From positions 3,348,001-3,412,000 of the forward strand of contig NZ_AP027043.1 in NCBI RefSeq assembly GCF_027924665.1: a DNA stretch of 64,000 nt, given 5' to 3'. Of this stretch, positions 1 to 9,238 are shown piece by piece. The stretch is from Flavobacterium sp. GSB-24. Its GTDB lineage: Bacteria > Bacteroidota > Bacteroidia > Flavobacteriales > Flavobacteriaceae. Below the pieces are notes generated by a model that saw only the letters and a program-made list of their open reading frames with translations, was not told where the DNA came from and searched no databases. A program made the position numbers and the translations under genes. Positions within the stretch are counted from its first letter, which is position 1. Each line of letters opens with the position of its first letter.

Positions 1-303
1 GAAAGGGCAGCTGCTTTTGACAGCATTGCAGTTCCCGAAAGTTATAAAGTAAGCCGTGAACTTGTTTTGAACTCTTTCTCTAATATTGATTTTAGCAAAG
101 CTCATAATCCTATTTTGTTTATTGGAGGGGGAAGCGACAATATCTTTCCTGCATCTCTTACAACAACGCTGGCAAAAAAATATAAAGACAAAAACAGCAG
201 AGTTAATTTGAAGATTTTTCCAGGTAAAAGCCACTTTATATGCGGAGAACCTGGATGGGAAACAGTAGCTGATTATATTATCGAGTGGTACGAAAACTTA
301 TAA
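1..303 (+). CDS. Alpha/beta hydrolase, C-terminal part (5' end outside window)
   Basis: The reading frame is open from base 1, so the gene starts upstream of the window and only about 100 C-terminal residues are seen. They carry the last two parts of an alpha/beta hydrolase triad: an acid in the strand-turn IGGGSDNIFP and a histidine in GKSHFICGEPGW near the end. The nucleophile and N-terminal half are missing, so the substrate cannot be judged. The next gene, 82 bp downstream on the same strand, is another alpha/beta hydrolase. The fold assignment is fairly safe and no function beyond hydrolase can be given. Confidence 0.75.
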   Translation, partial: ERAAAFDSIAVPESYKVSRELVLNSFSNIDFSKAHNPILFIGGGSDNIFPASLTTTLAKKYKDKNSRVNLKIFPGKSHFICGEPGWETVADYIIEWYENL

Positions 304-305
304 AT

Positions 306-320
306 GCTTTTGACAAAAGC
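306..320 (+). terminator. Weak hairpin after the partial hydrolase
   Basis: GCTTTT-gac-AAAAGC forms a 6-bp stem three bases after the stop codon and is followed by an AT-rich stretch without a clean T run. It may be a weak terminator, and readthrough into the next gene is possible. Confidence 0.3.
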
Positions 321-385
321 TTAAAATTTATGATCAGAAATAGAATTCATTTTAAAATTATAATAACTATTAAAAAGAAACTAAT

Positions 386-1207
386 ATGACTAAGATTACA
401 GTAAAAGACGGAACAGAGATTTATTACAAAGATTGGGGAACTGGAACACCAATTTTTTTTCATCATGGCTGGCCATTGTCAGCAGACGATTGGGATGCAC
501 AATTATTTTTCTTCCTAAACCAAGGATTTAGAGTAATTGCACACGATAGAAGAGGGCACGGAAGATCTACACAAACAGTTACAGGTAATGAGATGGATAC
601 CTATGCAGCAGATGTAGCAGAACTTACAGCTTTTCTAGATTTAAAAGATGCGATTCATATCGGACATTCGACTGGCGGCGGTGAAGCCATTCGATATGCT
701 GCAAAATATGGTAAAGATCGAGTGTCTAAAGTGATACTGATTAGTGCTGTAACACCATATATGATTCAAAACGAAAATAATCCTGATGGAGTGCCATTAG
801 CAGTATTTGATGATATCCGTTTTAATACAGCAAATAACAGACAACAGTTTTATCAGGATATTACTTTTCCTTTTTACGGATACAATAGAGAAGGGGCAGT
901 TATAAAAAAAGGAATTCAGGATAACTGGTGGCGTCAGGGAATGGCGGGCGGCATAAAAGCACATTTTGACTGCATAAAAGCATTTTCTGAAACAGATTTT
1001 ACAGAGGATTTAAAAAGCGTTGATTATCCAGTACTAATACTTCACGGCGAAGACGATCAAATTGTTCCTCATAATGTTACAGCACTAAGAGCTATTAAAC
1101 TTGTAAAAAATGGAAAATTGATCACTTATCCAGGACTTTGCCACGGAATACCAACAACAGATGCTGATAAAGTGAATTTAGATATACTTAATTTCATTAA
1201 ATCCTAA
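386..1207 (+). CDS. Alpha/beta hydrolase, non-haem chloroperoxidase/arylesterase type
   Basis: A complete 273-residue cytosolic alpha/beta hydrolase of the usual length for the cofactor-free chloroperoxidase/arylesterase group. The oxyanion motif HHGWP (26-30) and AHDRRGHGRS are typical. The triad can be placed as Ser95 in GHSTGGG, Asp224 in HGEDDQIVP and His253 in CHGIP. In this family the enzymes act on small esters and, in vitro, as perhydrolases, and the true substrate is often unknown. It is followed by an isochorismatase-like hydrolase (56 bp) and a small unknown protein (4 bp further), probably one operon. There is no signal peptide. The assignment to this hydrolase group is firm; the substrate is not known. 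Confidence 0.88.
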   Translation: MTKITVKDGTEIYYKDWGTGTPIFFHHGWPLSADDWDAQLFFFLNQGFRVIAHDRRGHGRSTQTVTGNEMDTYAADVAELTAFLDLKDAIHIGHSTGGGEAIRYAAKYGKDRVSKVILISAVTPYMIQNENNPDGVPLAVFDDIRFNTANNRQQFYQDITFPFYGYNREGAVIKKGIQDNWWRQGMAGGIKAHFDCIKAFSETDFTEDLKSVDYPVLILHGEDDQIVPHNVTALRAIKLVKNGKLITYPGLCHGIPTTDADKVNLDILNFIKS

Positions 1208-1263
1208 GGTTCATTTTGAAATCTATGTGCATTTTAGAAGACGAATTATAAAAATAAAAGAAA

Positions 1264-1881
1264 ATGGATGCAAGTAAATATTCAAAAACAGCCCTGATAT
1301 TAATTGACCCATTCAACGACTTTCTATCTGAGGGAGGGAAACTTTATCCGCTTACAAAAGAAACAGTAGAAGGTATTTCGCTGGTGCAAAATCTTAAAAA
1401 GTTAATTGAAGGAGCAAGAGACCGCAAAATACAAGTTATTTATGCTCCGCATCATCACACAACGAAACCTGATTATTTAAATTGGAAATTTTTAGCACCT
1501 TCTCATGAAGGAAGTCAGAAAGTTGTCTTGTTTGAAAAAAATACTTGGGGAGCTGAGTTTCATCCTGAACTTCAACCACAGCCAGGTGACTTAATAGCTC
1601 AAAATCATTGGACAGCCAGCGGTTTTGCCAATACAGATCTGGATTTTTTATTGCGAGTACATAATATCGATCATATCATACTTGCAGGAATGAGAGCCAA
1701 CACCTGTATTGATTCAACAGCTAGATATGGAGTAGAATTGGGTTATCATGTAACGCTGGTTAAAGATGCAATAGCTGCATTCAATTGGGAAGAAATTCGG
1801 GTTACTGTCGAAATTACTTTTCCAAATTATGGACATGCGATGTTGACTACTGAAGAATTTGTAAATAGTCCTAAATCTTGA
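1264..1881 (+). CDS. Isochorismatase-like cysteine hydrolase
   Basis: A 205-residue protein of the isochorismatase/nicotinamidase superfamily. The N-terminal strand LILIDPFNDF carries the catalytic aspartate (Asp15). The nucleophile is Cys148 in MRANTCIDSTARYG, the characteristic C-terminal motif. The middle holds a histidine-rich APHHH segment and LNWKF, which may supply the lysine of the triad. Family members hydrolyse amides or vinyl ethers; this one resembles the unassigned cysteine hydrolases rather than true isochorismatases. It lies 4 bp before the next gene, so the two are likely cotranslated. There is no signal peptide and it is full length. Confidence 0.85.
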   Translation: MDASKYSKTALILIDPFNDFLSEGGKLYPLTKETVEGISLVQNLKKLIEGARDRKIQVIYAPHHHTTKPDYLNWKFLAPSHEGSQKVVLFEKNTWGAEFHPELQPQPGDLIAQNHWTASGFANTDLDFLLRVHNIDHIILAGMRANTCIDSTARYGVELGYHVTLVKDAIAAFNWEEIRVTVEITFPNYGHAMLTTEEFVNSPKS

Positions 1882-1885
1882 AGTA

Positions 1886-2416
1886 ATGGAAATCATTTCA
1901 GAAAGCAGTGCAACAGCCTTAATTAATGCGCCTATAGAAAAGATTGATCTGACAGAATGGCTCTTTAGTTTAAAAAGCCACGAATATCAAGCTTGTTCGC
2001 CTTCACATATTGCTGCAGGCAGATCTGTTTCTGTAAATGGAAAAAGAATGTCTATAAATGTTGAACAGGTTGCTGATACACTGTTAATACAAAATTACAT
2101 TGAAGAAATAGGAGAGAAAGACTATTGTAAAGTAAACTCAATATCAGACTCTTTTTCTCCTTTAGGCAGAACTAAATTAGGAATAGTCTGGGAACTCAAA
2201 GTAAAAAAGATTACAGAGAATAGTTGTGAGTTTACTAATGTAGTTACAATTTTAACTACAGATGAATTTTCTTCATTGCTCAAAAAGGCAGGTGTTACCG
2301 ATTTAAATCCTGTTAAATCTCTTATGGGGCAAAATGTATCAATGCATAATAAAGAAGAAACACCACTATTTGCAAAGGACATTGAGAGTAAAGCTCTTTT
2401 GGAAATTTGGAAGTAA
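1886..2416 (+). CDS. Unknown 176-residue protein, paralogue of the protein at 41051-41608
   Basis: I do not recognise a named family. The protein is clearly related to the one encoded at 41051-41608: both have INAPIEKI, then a Trp-Leu pair, an S/C-x-x-HIAAG motif, MSINVE, a central KxxxxWELK strand and a C-terminal HNxEETPLFAKxIExKAL block. The alternating strands around the WELK segment would suit an SRPBCC/START-like fold, but that is a guess. The start is 4 bp after the isochorismatase-like stop, which points to translational coupling and a shared task. The paralogue sits with a quinone oxidoreductase, so a role beside small-molecule redox or hydrolase enzymes is likely. There is no signal peptide. 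Confidence 0.7.
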   Translation: MEIISESSATALINAPIEKIDLTEWLFSLKSHEYQACSPSHIAAGRSVSVNGKRMSINVEQVADTLLIQNYIEEIGEKDYCKVNSISDSFSPLGRTKLGIVWELKVKKITENSCEFTNVVTILTTDEFSSLLKKAGVTDLNPVKSLMGQNVSMHNKEETPLFAKDIESKALLEIWK

Positions 2417-2483
2417 AGAGATCAAGAGTTGCTTTAAATGTTAGAGTTGCTGCATAATTTTATTAAATCTTATAAAGAAAAAT

Positions 2484-2521
2484 TAAGAAAACGTCTTGTT
2501 ATTTGACTGGGCGTTTTCTTA
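2484..2521 (+). terminator. Intrinsic terminator after the 386-2416 operon
   Basis: TAAGAAAACG and CGTTTTCTTA form a perfect 10-bp stem around an 18-base loop, about 70 bp after the stop at 2416. The A-rich left arm and T-rich right arm are typical of flavobacterial terminators. Confidence 0.65.
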
Positions 2522-2588
2522 TACTTTACTTCAAATGAACTTCACCTGTACTGCAAAAAAATAGGGCAAAATATTAAAAGAAGGTATT

Positions 2589-3374
2589 ATGTATGCAACC
2601 ACCACCAAAACCATTATGCTCATTTCTGGAGTTTTTGTGAGTCATCACTATTGGGAAGAGTGGATTGTTTTTTTGGAGGAAAGAGGTTATAAAGTTGTTG
2701 CGCCGCCATGGCTTTATAAAAACGACAGTACAGAAAATCTAAGAATGCAAAATCAAACACAGAAAATTGGAACTATAACTTTATCAGACCTTCTTTGTTA
2801 TTATACAGAAATAATTGAAATACTTCCCGAAAAGCCTATTTTAATAGGACATTCTTATGGTGGTCTTTTAGTACAGTTATTGATTCAGAAAGATTTAGCA
2901 TCGGCTGGAATCTGCATTAATTCTTTTCCGCCATCAGGATGTGCGTTTGCAAAATTTACATTTTATAAAACCATTTTTAGCCTTTCTACCAATTTAATTT
3001 CTTTAAAAAAAACACATAAATTATCTTTCAAAAAGTGGCAGCATATTTTTTTTAATAATGTTTCGTATTACGAACAATCGACTAAATATGAGAAATACGC
3101 TATTCCAGAATCTCAAAAGGTATTAAGAGATTTATTTTCAAAAAAAGCTGTAATAAATTTCAAAAAAAGACATTCTCCTCTTTTATTAATTTCCTGCTCA
3201 CAAGATAAAATTGTAAGTCCAAAATTAATTTATTGGAATTTTAAAAAATACAGAAATGTCCATTCTTTAACCTGCTACAAAAATTTCGACGACCGCAATC
3301 ATTTTGTTGTATTGGAGCCTCACTGGAAAGAAACTGCATCGCATATCGTGCAATGGCTGGATAAAATATCTTAG
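2589..3374 (+). CDS. Alpha/beta hydrolase
   Basis: A 261-residue alpha/beta hydrolase without signal peptide. The nucleophile elbow is GHSYGG (Ser89), the acid lies in SCSQDKIVS, and a histidine follows in DRNHFVVLEPHW. The N-terminal part starts at once with the first core strand (IMLISGVFVS) and has SHHYW where many relatives have HG, so the oxyanion region is divergent. Its stop codon overlaps the stop of the convergent response-regulator gene by 4 bp, so there is no room for a terminator between them. It sits alone after a terminator. The substrate cannot be inferred; broadly it resembles small-ester hydrolases annotated as lysophospholipase-like. Confidence 0.8.
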   Translation: MYATTTKTIMLISGVFVSHHYWEEWIVFLEERGYKVVAPPWLYKNDSTENLRMQNQTQKIGTITLSDLLCYYTEIIEILPEKPILIGHSYGGLLVQLLIQKDLASAGICINSFPPSGCAFAKFTFYKTIFSLSTNLISLKKTHKLSFKKWQHIFFNNVSYYEQSTKYEKYAIPESQKVLRDLFSKKAVINFKKRHSPLLLISCSQDKIVSPKLIYWNFKKYRNVHSLTCYKNFDDRNHFVVLEPHWKETASHIVQWLDKIS

Positions 3375-5347
3375 TTTATTTTTTTATTGATTTCCAGTTT
3401 TTTAATTCTTGAAGTTAAAGTGGAAGGATTGATATCTAGAATTTCTGCAGCCCCGCCTGCTCCAGAAACTTTTCCATTACATTTTTTAAGAATATAAAGA
3501 ATATAATCACGCTCATTTTCCAACATTGTTTTAATTGAAAATGATTCTGTGTTTTGCTCTGTTTTAAGTATTGATGATGGCGAAAATTCAATAGTTTTGA
3601 TTGTATTTTCTTCATTAAGCAGTAATGTTCGCTGTATAACATGTTCCATTTCTCTAATATTGCCTTGCCAGCTGTAATTTATAAGCTGTTGTAAAGCGGC
3701 CTTAGAAAGTGTTGGAGGTTTTATATTCATATTCTCACTATACATTTTTATAAAATGATCTGCCAATTCTGGGATATCTTCAATTCGGTTTCTAAGAGAA
3801 GGCACCAAAATAGGAAAAACATATAATCTGTAATATAAATCCATTCTAAAGCGCCCAGCAGCAACTTCATTTTCAAGATCTTTATTTGTCGCTGCTATAA
3901 TTCGCACATCAATTTTCAGAGGTGCGGATCCGCCAACACGTTCTATATTCTTTTCTTGGAGAACACGCAGTAATTTGACTTGAAGTGTCAGTGGCATTTC
4001 TCCAATTTCGTCTAGAAAGATTGTACCTCCGTCTGCCAATTCAAATTTTCCAATACGTCTTTCCTGTGCTCCTGTAAAAGCGCCTTTTTCATGGCCAAAA
4101 AGTATAGATTCAGCCAGATTTTCAGGGATTGCACCACAGTTTATAATAATTAAAGGTTTTTCTTTTCGTGGAGATAAAGCATGAATACTTTGCGCAATTT
4201 TTTCTTTTCCAGTTCCACTTTCACCCAAAATTAGAACTGAAGTCTCAGAGGGAGCTACTTTTTTGATATAGTTAAAAACCGTTGCCATCTGTGAGCTGCT
4301 GCCAATTATGCCTTCAAAACCTGGTTTTGTAATTTCTGATAGTTCTTTATTTTGAGGGACTGCTTTTGTTTTCGGTTCAATAATTGTTTTTTTATCCGAA
4401 TATAACTGCGTAAAAAAATGGCAAATGGTGCTTTCAATAGGAATTAATAAATTCAAATTCTCATCTGAGTAAGCATTGTAATCCCTGCTGTAGAAAGTAA
4501 CACTGAACTTTTGTGAGTTTCCTATTGAAAATGGGAAAACCAAATATGATTTAATGCCGAAATTATGAGCAATTATTCCTTTTATAGGAGAAACTTGAAA
4601 ATTGTTAATCAAAGATTCTCTGCTGTAAATAGCAGGATGCAGATCAATCTGAGATTTTTTATAAGTTTCATCTAGTTCTCTACTCGAAATCTCCGCTATT
4701 TTAGAAAGTTTAGCTACAGGAACAAGTTGATATTCTTCTATATTTTTACGGATAACACCTATGTTGGAATACTGCTCAGTATCAGTAAATCCAGCCTCTA
4801 GATAATCAAATGAAATAAAAGTCTGAATTATTTTGGCAAACGAAATCAAACCGTCTTCAAGATTTAGATTTGAGTTTATTAAATCAGTGATATTATTTTT
4901 AAGTTGAAATTGATGTTTTAACTGAGATTCTAAGCTGTATTGCTGTCTATAAAAAGCAATTTCCAGAGTAGTCAAAATATCCTGCTCTCTAAAGGGTTTG
5001 ATAATAAATCCGTAAGGACAGGTTATTTTGGCTTCATTGAGAATTAATTTACTTGAATTTGCCGAAATAAAAATAAATCCAATGTTTCTATTCTTCAAAA
5101 TGTGAGCCAGGTCTATTCCATTTTTATCACCTTTCAGCATGATATCTAGAAATACAAGATCTGGAGTCTGAGTCTGGAGTTTTCCCAGAGCCTGATCTAC
5201 AGAACGCGCAATTCCAAGCACTTCATAATTTGCTTTTTCAAGAATTAGCTGGAGATCATGTGCTTCAACAAATTGATCTTCAACAATAAGTATACTTTTT
5301 TTTACTAGATTTTCAGATTGTGGGGTTTCGTTATAGAGCATTCCCAT
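3371..5347 (-). CDS. Sigma-54-dependent response regulator (REC, sensor-like region, AAA+, Fis HTH)
   Basis: A 658-residue NtrC-like regulator. The receiver domain (about 18-135) has acidic Asp24, phosphoacceptor Asp68 in LVFLDIML and Lys117. Residues 140-320 form a GAF-like region. The AAA+ domain follows, with Walker A GESGTGK (375-381), the sigma-54 contact loop GAFTGA (422-427) and Walker B FLDEIGE (444-450). A Fis-type helix-turn-helix ends the protein (about 625-655). Such proteins open sigma-54 promoters when phosphorylated. The likely partner is the divergent histidine kinase at 5557. An alternative start two codons downstream (MLYNE) is equally possible. The insertion between REC and AAA+ is unusual for NtrC itself and suggests an added sensory input. 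Confidence 0.9.
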   Translation of the reverse strand: MGMLYNETPQSENLVKKSILIVEDQFVEAHDLQLILEKANYEVLGIARSVDQALGKLQTQTPDLVFLDIMLKGDKNGIDLAHILKNRNIGFIFISANSSKLILNEAKITCPYGFIIKPFREQDILTTLEIAFYRQQYSLESQLKHQFQLKNNITDLINSNLNLEDGLISFAKIIQTFISFDYLEAGFTDTEQYSNIGVIRKNIEEYQLVPVAKLSKIAEISSRELDETYKKSQIDLHPAIYSRESLINNFQVSPIKGIIAHNFGIKSYLVFPFSIGNSQKFSVTFYSRDYNAYSDENLNLLIPIESTICHFFTQLYSDKKTIIEPKTKAVPQNKELSEITKPGFEGIIGSSSQMATVFNYIKKVAPSETSVLILGESGTGKEKIAQSIHALSPRKEKPLIIINCGAIPENLAESILFGHEKGAFTGAQERRIGKFELADGGTIFLDEIGEMPLTLQVKLLRVLQEKNIERVGGSAPLKIDVRIIAATNKDLENEVAAGRFRMDLYYRLYVFPILVPSLRNRIEDIPELADHFIKMYSENMNIKPPTLSKAALQQLINYSWQGNIREMEHVIQRTLLLNEENTIKTIEFSPSSILKTEQNTESFSIKTMLENERDYILYILKKCNGKVSGAGGAAEILDINPSTLTSRIKKLEINKKIN

Positions 5348-5505
5348 GTTAGACTATTATTGAGATTAGAAATCTTGTAATTAATTGATATAAAAATAGT
5401 TAATTCTTAGAAATAATCTAGTTGTTTCTTTTAAAATATTAGCAATAAAATCATATTTAATGTGAATTTTCTTGATATTTTTAAAAGAGCTTTCTTGTTT
5501 ATTTC

Positions 5506-5513
5506 TATATTTG
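5506..5513 (+). promoter_or_regulatory. -7 box TATATTTG for the histidine kinase
   Basis: A perfect Bacteroidota TAnnTTTG box lies 43 bp before the kinase start. No clear TTG is seen at the usual -33 distance, so the -33 element is weak or absent. Confidence 0.5.
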
Positions 5514-5556
5514 TTTTTAAACCAAAATAAAACAATAACCTGATTTAAAGCTGATT

Positions 5557-8016
5557 ATGAAAAGAAAGCTGTGTTACTATTTAACTTTATTATTTATTTG
5601 TTCGGCAGCAGCTCAAGTGCCTGTAAAAGTTGCCAAATATGACCTTCCTAAAAAAAGGTTATTACTCCAGCTTTGTTCAATGTATTTGTATAATGCTAAT
5701 CAAGGGGCAATAGATGCAGACAGCTCCGTTGTTTTAGCTGCTACAGCCTATAAATTGCCTTTGATGCTGGCATATGATGAAGGTTTTAGTGACAAGATAT
5801 CAATTGGAAGTGATTTAATCGAAAAAGGAAATATTGATAAAGCAAAAACGCTTCTCGCAAATTTAAAAGGAGAAGAGAAGATTAAACTGCTATTACAATT
5901 AGGAAGTTTTTATCTATTTAAATCAGGTGCTAAACCAATAGATCTTCAAAGCGCAAAACACTATATCGACAGTGCAATTGCAGAAAGTAATCAAATCAAA
6001 ACAGTAAAATGGCAGCATCAAAGTATGTTATTGCTGGGGAAATATTATTTTCAGGCCAATAATCAGTCCCAAAGTATAAAATGCTTTTCGCAGGTTATAA
6101 ACGAATGCCGAAAAAGTAAAGACAAATTGGGTTTAGCGCGGGGTCTAGAAGCCAAAGCAGATGTTTTGTCTAATCAAGATCCAGAAAAAGAAAAAATACT
6201 TAACGAAGTGATCTCAATTTATGCTTCATTAGGATTAGAGGAAAAAAGAATCGAAAATTATTCTAAGATTACTACTATTTATTTTTGGTCAGGAAGAATA
6301 CGAGAAGCAAAAAAGAGGCTCTATCAAAATTTAGTTGATTTACGAAAAATTGATTTTGCACATCAGCAGTTTGCAGAAACAACTATATCCTTTCTCGAAT
6401 TGTATCAGCATAATATAAGACCAGCTTTATACTACGCCTTAAAAAGCGTGAAAAGAATGGAAACTGAAAATGATTATACTTTTGCAGACATTTTTTACAT
6501 GCGTCTGGGTGATGTTTATAATGTATACGGCCATAATCAGGAGGCATTGCAGCTATATCAAAAAAGTATTAAAATAGGAAAAAATAATTTAGATACGGGA
6601 GCTTGGTATAAGAGTTTTTTTAGTGCTGTTGCGGCTTTATCGTTAAAAGGGAATAATAAAGAAGCTATTGCTTACATTAATTCCATGACCGCACAATACC
6701 CTCCAAAAAGTATTTTCGATAAAATGTCGGTTGCCTTTATTAAAGCTAATTGTTATGAAGCTTTAAAAGATAATATTCAGGCTGAAAAATATTTTAAGGA
6801 AATGGATTTTTATTCGAAACAGCTTAATACACCTGAAACAACCAGAGAAATCGCGCATCAATATACTACAATGGCTTTGTTCTACATCAATACAAACAGA
6901 CCTAAATTAGCTCAATTCTACACAGATAAAATACTAATGTTTGGTAAAAGAGGTATTAGTACTGCTAATACAGAAATGCTTAACATATTGCTTTATAAAA
7001 TGGATTCGATCAATGGCAATTATAAAGATGCTTTACTACATTTTCAAAATTATAAAAAAATTAGTGATTCAGTGCACGGTATTTCCAAAAACCAACAAAT
7101 TGAAGAGCTAAAAATTGAATATGAAACTAAAAACAAAGAACAGAAAATCAGACTTTTAAACAATCAATCTAAACTGCAGCAAAGTGAATTGCAAAAATCG
7201 AAACTGCTTAATAATGTTTCGAGTGGAAGCTTAGTTCTTTTGCTGATAATTATTGGGTTATTGTATAACCGATATCGATTAAAACAACGAAATCACGCCA
7301 AACTGGAGATTAAAGAAAGAGAAATCAACCAAAATAATATTAATCTTAGACATTTACTAGATGAAAAAGAATGGCTGTTGAAAGAGATTCATCATCGGGT
7401 AAAAAACAATCTGCAAACGGTAATAAGTCTTTTAAGCTCGCAAGCAGCTTACTTAAATAATGATATGGCTTTGTCTGCAATAAAAAACAGCCAGCACAGA
7501 ATACACTCCATGTCATTGATTCACCAAAAACTTTATAAGTCAGAAAATATTGCAACAATTAATATGCCCAGCTATATCAATGAATTGGTTGAATATTTAA
7601 AGGATTCTTTTTCTATAGGACAGCGAATTCGGTTTGAAATTAGAGTTGAGCAGTTAGAGTTAGATGTTGCGCAGGCCATTCCGATAGGGCTTATCTTGAA
7701 TGAAGCCATTACCAATTCAATTAAATATGCTTTTCCAGATAACGCGGGTGGAATCATTAGTATCATACTTGAAAAAACAGAAGGAGATCAATACTTGCTG
7801 ACGATTTCAGATAATGGAATTGGAATTGATACTGCTTTAAGCGCAAATAAATCTGATTCTTTTGGTATGAGTTTAATAAAAGGTCTGAGTGATGACTTGG
7901 AAGGAAAATTGGTTATGGAAAACAATAACGGTACTATTCTAAAATTGGAGTTTAAGCCAGAACATCCTCTTAATAAAAAGTATTTGAAGAAACCAGATGT
8001 AACTTTGGATATCTAA
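5557..8016 (+). CDS. Histidine kinase with TPR sensor region (HisKA_2 type)
   Basis: An 819-residue sensor kinase. A signal peptide (1-19, ending SAAAQ) is followed by about 500 residues of helical repeats that look like tetratricopeptide repeats, a coiled segment, one membrane helix (about 556-572), a linker and the kinase core. The phosphoacceptor motif is EIHHRVKNNLQT, with His613 before RVKN as the likely site; the ATPase domain has the N box NEAITNSIKYAF and the G box SDNGIGI. This is the HisKA_2/HWE-like class. The TPR region should lie in the periplasm. The divergently encoded sigma-54 response regulator is the obvious partner, although the two are not in one operon. Confidence 0.88.
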   Translation: MKRKLCYYLTLLFICSAAAQVPVKVAKYDLPKKRLLLQLCSMYLYNANQGAIDADSSVVLAATAYKLPLMLAYDEGFSDKISIGSDLIEKGNIDKAKTLLANLKGEEKIKLLLQLGSFYLFKSGAKPIDLQSAKHYIDSAIAESNQIKTVKWQHQSMLLLGKYYFQANNQSQSIKCFSQVINECRKSKDKLGLARGLEAKADVLSNQDPEKEKILNEVISIYASLGLEEKRIENYSKITTIYFWSGRIREAKKRLYQNLVDLRKIDFAHQQFAETTISFLELYQHNIRPALYYALKSVKRMETENDYTFADIFYMRLGDVYNVYGHNQEALQLYQKSIKIGKNNLDTGAWYKSFFSAVAALSLKGNNKEAIAYINSMTAQYPPKSIFDKMSVAFIKANCYEALKDNIQAEKYFKEMDFYSKQLNTPETTREIAHQYTTMALFYINTNRPKLAQFYTDKILMFGKRGISTANTEMLNILLYKMDSINGNYKDALLHFQNYKKISDSVHGISKNQQIEELKIEYETKNKEQKIRLLNNQSKLQQSELQKSKLLNNVSSGSLVLLLIIIGLLYNRYRLKQRNHAKLEIKEREINQNNINLRHLLDEKEWLLKEIHHRVKNNLQTVISLLSSQAAYLNNDMALSAIKNSQHRIHSMSLIHQKLYKSENIATINMPSYINELVEYLKDSFSIGQRIRFEIRVEQLELDVAQAIPIGLILNEAITNSIKYAFPDNAGGIISIILEKTEGDQYLLTISDNGIGIDTALSANKSDSFGMSLIKGLSDDLEGKLVMENNNGTILKLEFKPEHPLNKKYLKKPDVTLDI

Positions 8017-8235
8017 ATTGCTTTATGATATTGAATTTGTTTTTATCATATTTCACAAATTTGCTACTAAGCATGGCGAAATATAAAAAAGTATATTTTA
8101 AAATAGTGCTTTAAGTGTTTATAATCAACTGTTTATGTTTTGGTACTTGAATTGTTCTAGTTTATTTCGAGCATTTATAAGATGCTGATTTTTAGACAAT
8201 AGAGTGATCAATATATTATAAAAAACAAAGTTATT

Positions 8236-9126
8236 ATGAAAACAAATTCTTTAAATGCATTAATACTGACAACTGTAGTTGGCAGAAATGAGAAAGATAC
8301 CGCGCATGGCAGTGAAACTCAATATGCCGAACTTTCGGGAAGAACACTGGCGTATCGCTCCATCGGTAGCGGAACACCTATTATTTTAAGCAACCGTTTT
8401 AGAGGTACTCTGGATACATGGGATCCATTATTTTTAGATACACTTGCGGAGAACTTTCGTATTATAACTTTTGATTACACTGGAATCGGTTATTCTACAG
8501 GAACACTGCCAACAAATGTAATCTCTGTCGCAAAAGATATTAAAGATTTGGCTTCCTATTTAAAACTGGATAAAATAGTTGTGTTAGGCTGGTCTTGGGG
8601 AGGATTAATTGCACAAGCTGCGGCACTTGAATATCCAGAATTAATAACTCGTGCAGTTGTTATTGGTGCGGTGCCATTAGGAGAAAGAGTAGTGGAGATA
8701 GGATCTGCTTTTTTAGAAGCCGCGGTAAAACCAATAAATGACTTTGATGATGAAATTATTCTTTTTTATGAGCCAAAATCTCAAAAATCAATAGAAGCCG
8801 CTAAGATTTCTTATGAGAGAATACGCAAGAGACTTGATGTGTCTAAAATTCCTTCTACAATGGAAGTTTTTCAGCTGTATTTTCAAGCCGGTGGTGCAGC
8901 GGTAGAAGATAAAGAAGGACTTAGAGATAAACTTAAAGAAACCACTGTGCCAATTTTAGTAATCTCGGGAGACAACGATATTAGCGCTGCTATAGAAAAC
9001 TGGTTTCCGCTGCTTCGTGAGCTTCCTACTGTGCAGATTATTATACTTCCGCATGCTGGCCACGCTCCGCAGCATCAAGAACCATTATTGACTGCTGGGT
9101 ATATAAATACCTTTCTGTCACAATAA
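8236..9126 (+). CDS. Alpha/beta hydrolase with atypical oxyanion segment
   Basis: A 296-residue alpha/beta hydrolase. Ser120 in GWSWGG is the nucleophile, the acid lies in SGDNDIS and the histidine in HAGHAPQHQEP. The usual HG oxyanion dipeptide is replaced by LSNRFRG (51-57), followed by the normal TW about eight residues on, so the active-site entrance differs from most relatives. The first 30 residues are not a convincing signal peptide. It is transcribed alone from a 219-bp gap after the kinase gene. Relatives are commonly annotated as epoxide hydrolase-, haloperoxidase- or lactonase-like. The hydrolase fold is certain and the reaction is unknown. Confidence 0.82.
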   Translation: MKTNSLNALILTTVVGRNEKDTAHGSETQYAELSGRTLAYRSIGSGTPIILSNRFRGTLDTWDPLFLDTLAENFRIITFDYTGIGYSTGTLPTNVISVAKDIKDLASYLKLDKIVVLGWSWGGLIAQAAALEYPELITRAVVIGAVPLGERVVEIGSAFLEAAVKPINDFDDEIILFYEPKSQKSIEAAKISYERIRKRLDVSKIPSTMEVFQLYFQAGGAAVEDKEGLRDKLKETTVPILVISGDNDISAAIENWFPLLRELPTVQIIILPHAGHAPQHQEPLLTAGYINTFLSQ

Positions 9127-9196
9127 ATGTAATGAATAAGGTTTTAAATGTACTTAATGCAGGTATATCAAAAGTTGGTTAATTCTCTGTATTAAA

Positions 9197-9227
9197 ATAA
9201 AGCGGGCTCTTTTCGCAGTCCCGCTTT
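9197..9227. terminator. Bidirectional terminator between hydrolase and acnA
   Basis: TAAAGCGGG and CCCGCTTTA form a perfect 9-bp stem with a 13-base loop, followed by AATTTTTT. It lies between two convergent genes and can serve both. Confidence 0.8.
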
Positions 9228-9238
9228 AATTTTTTCAA

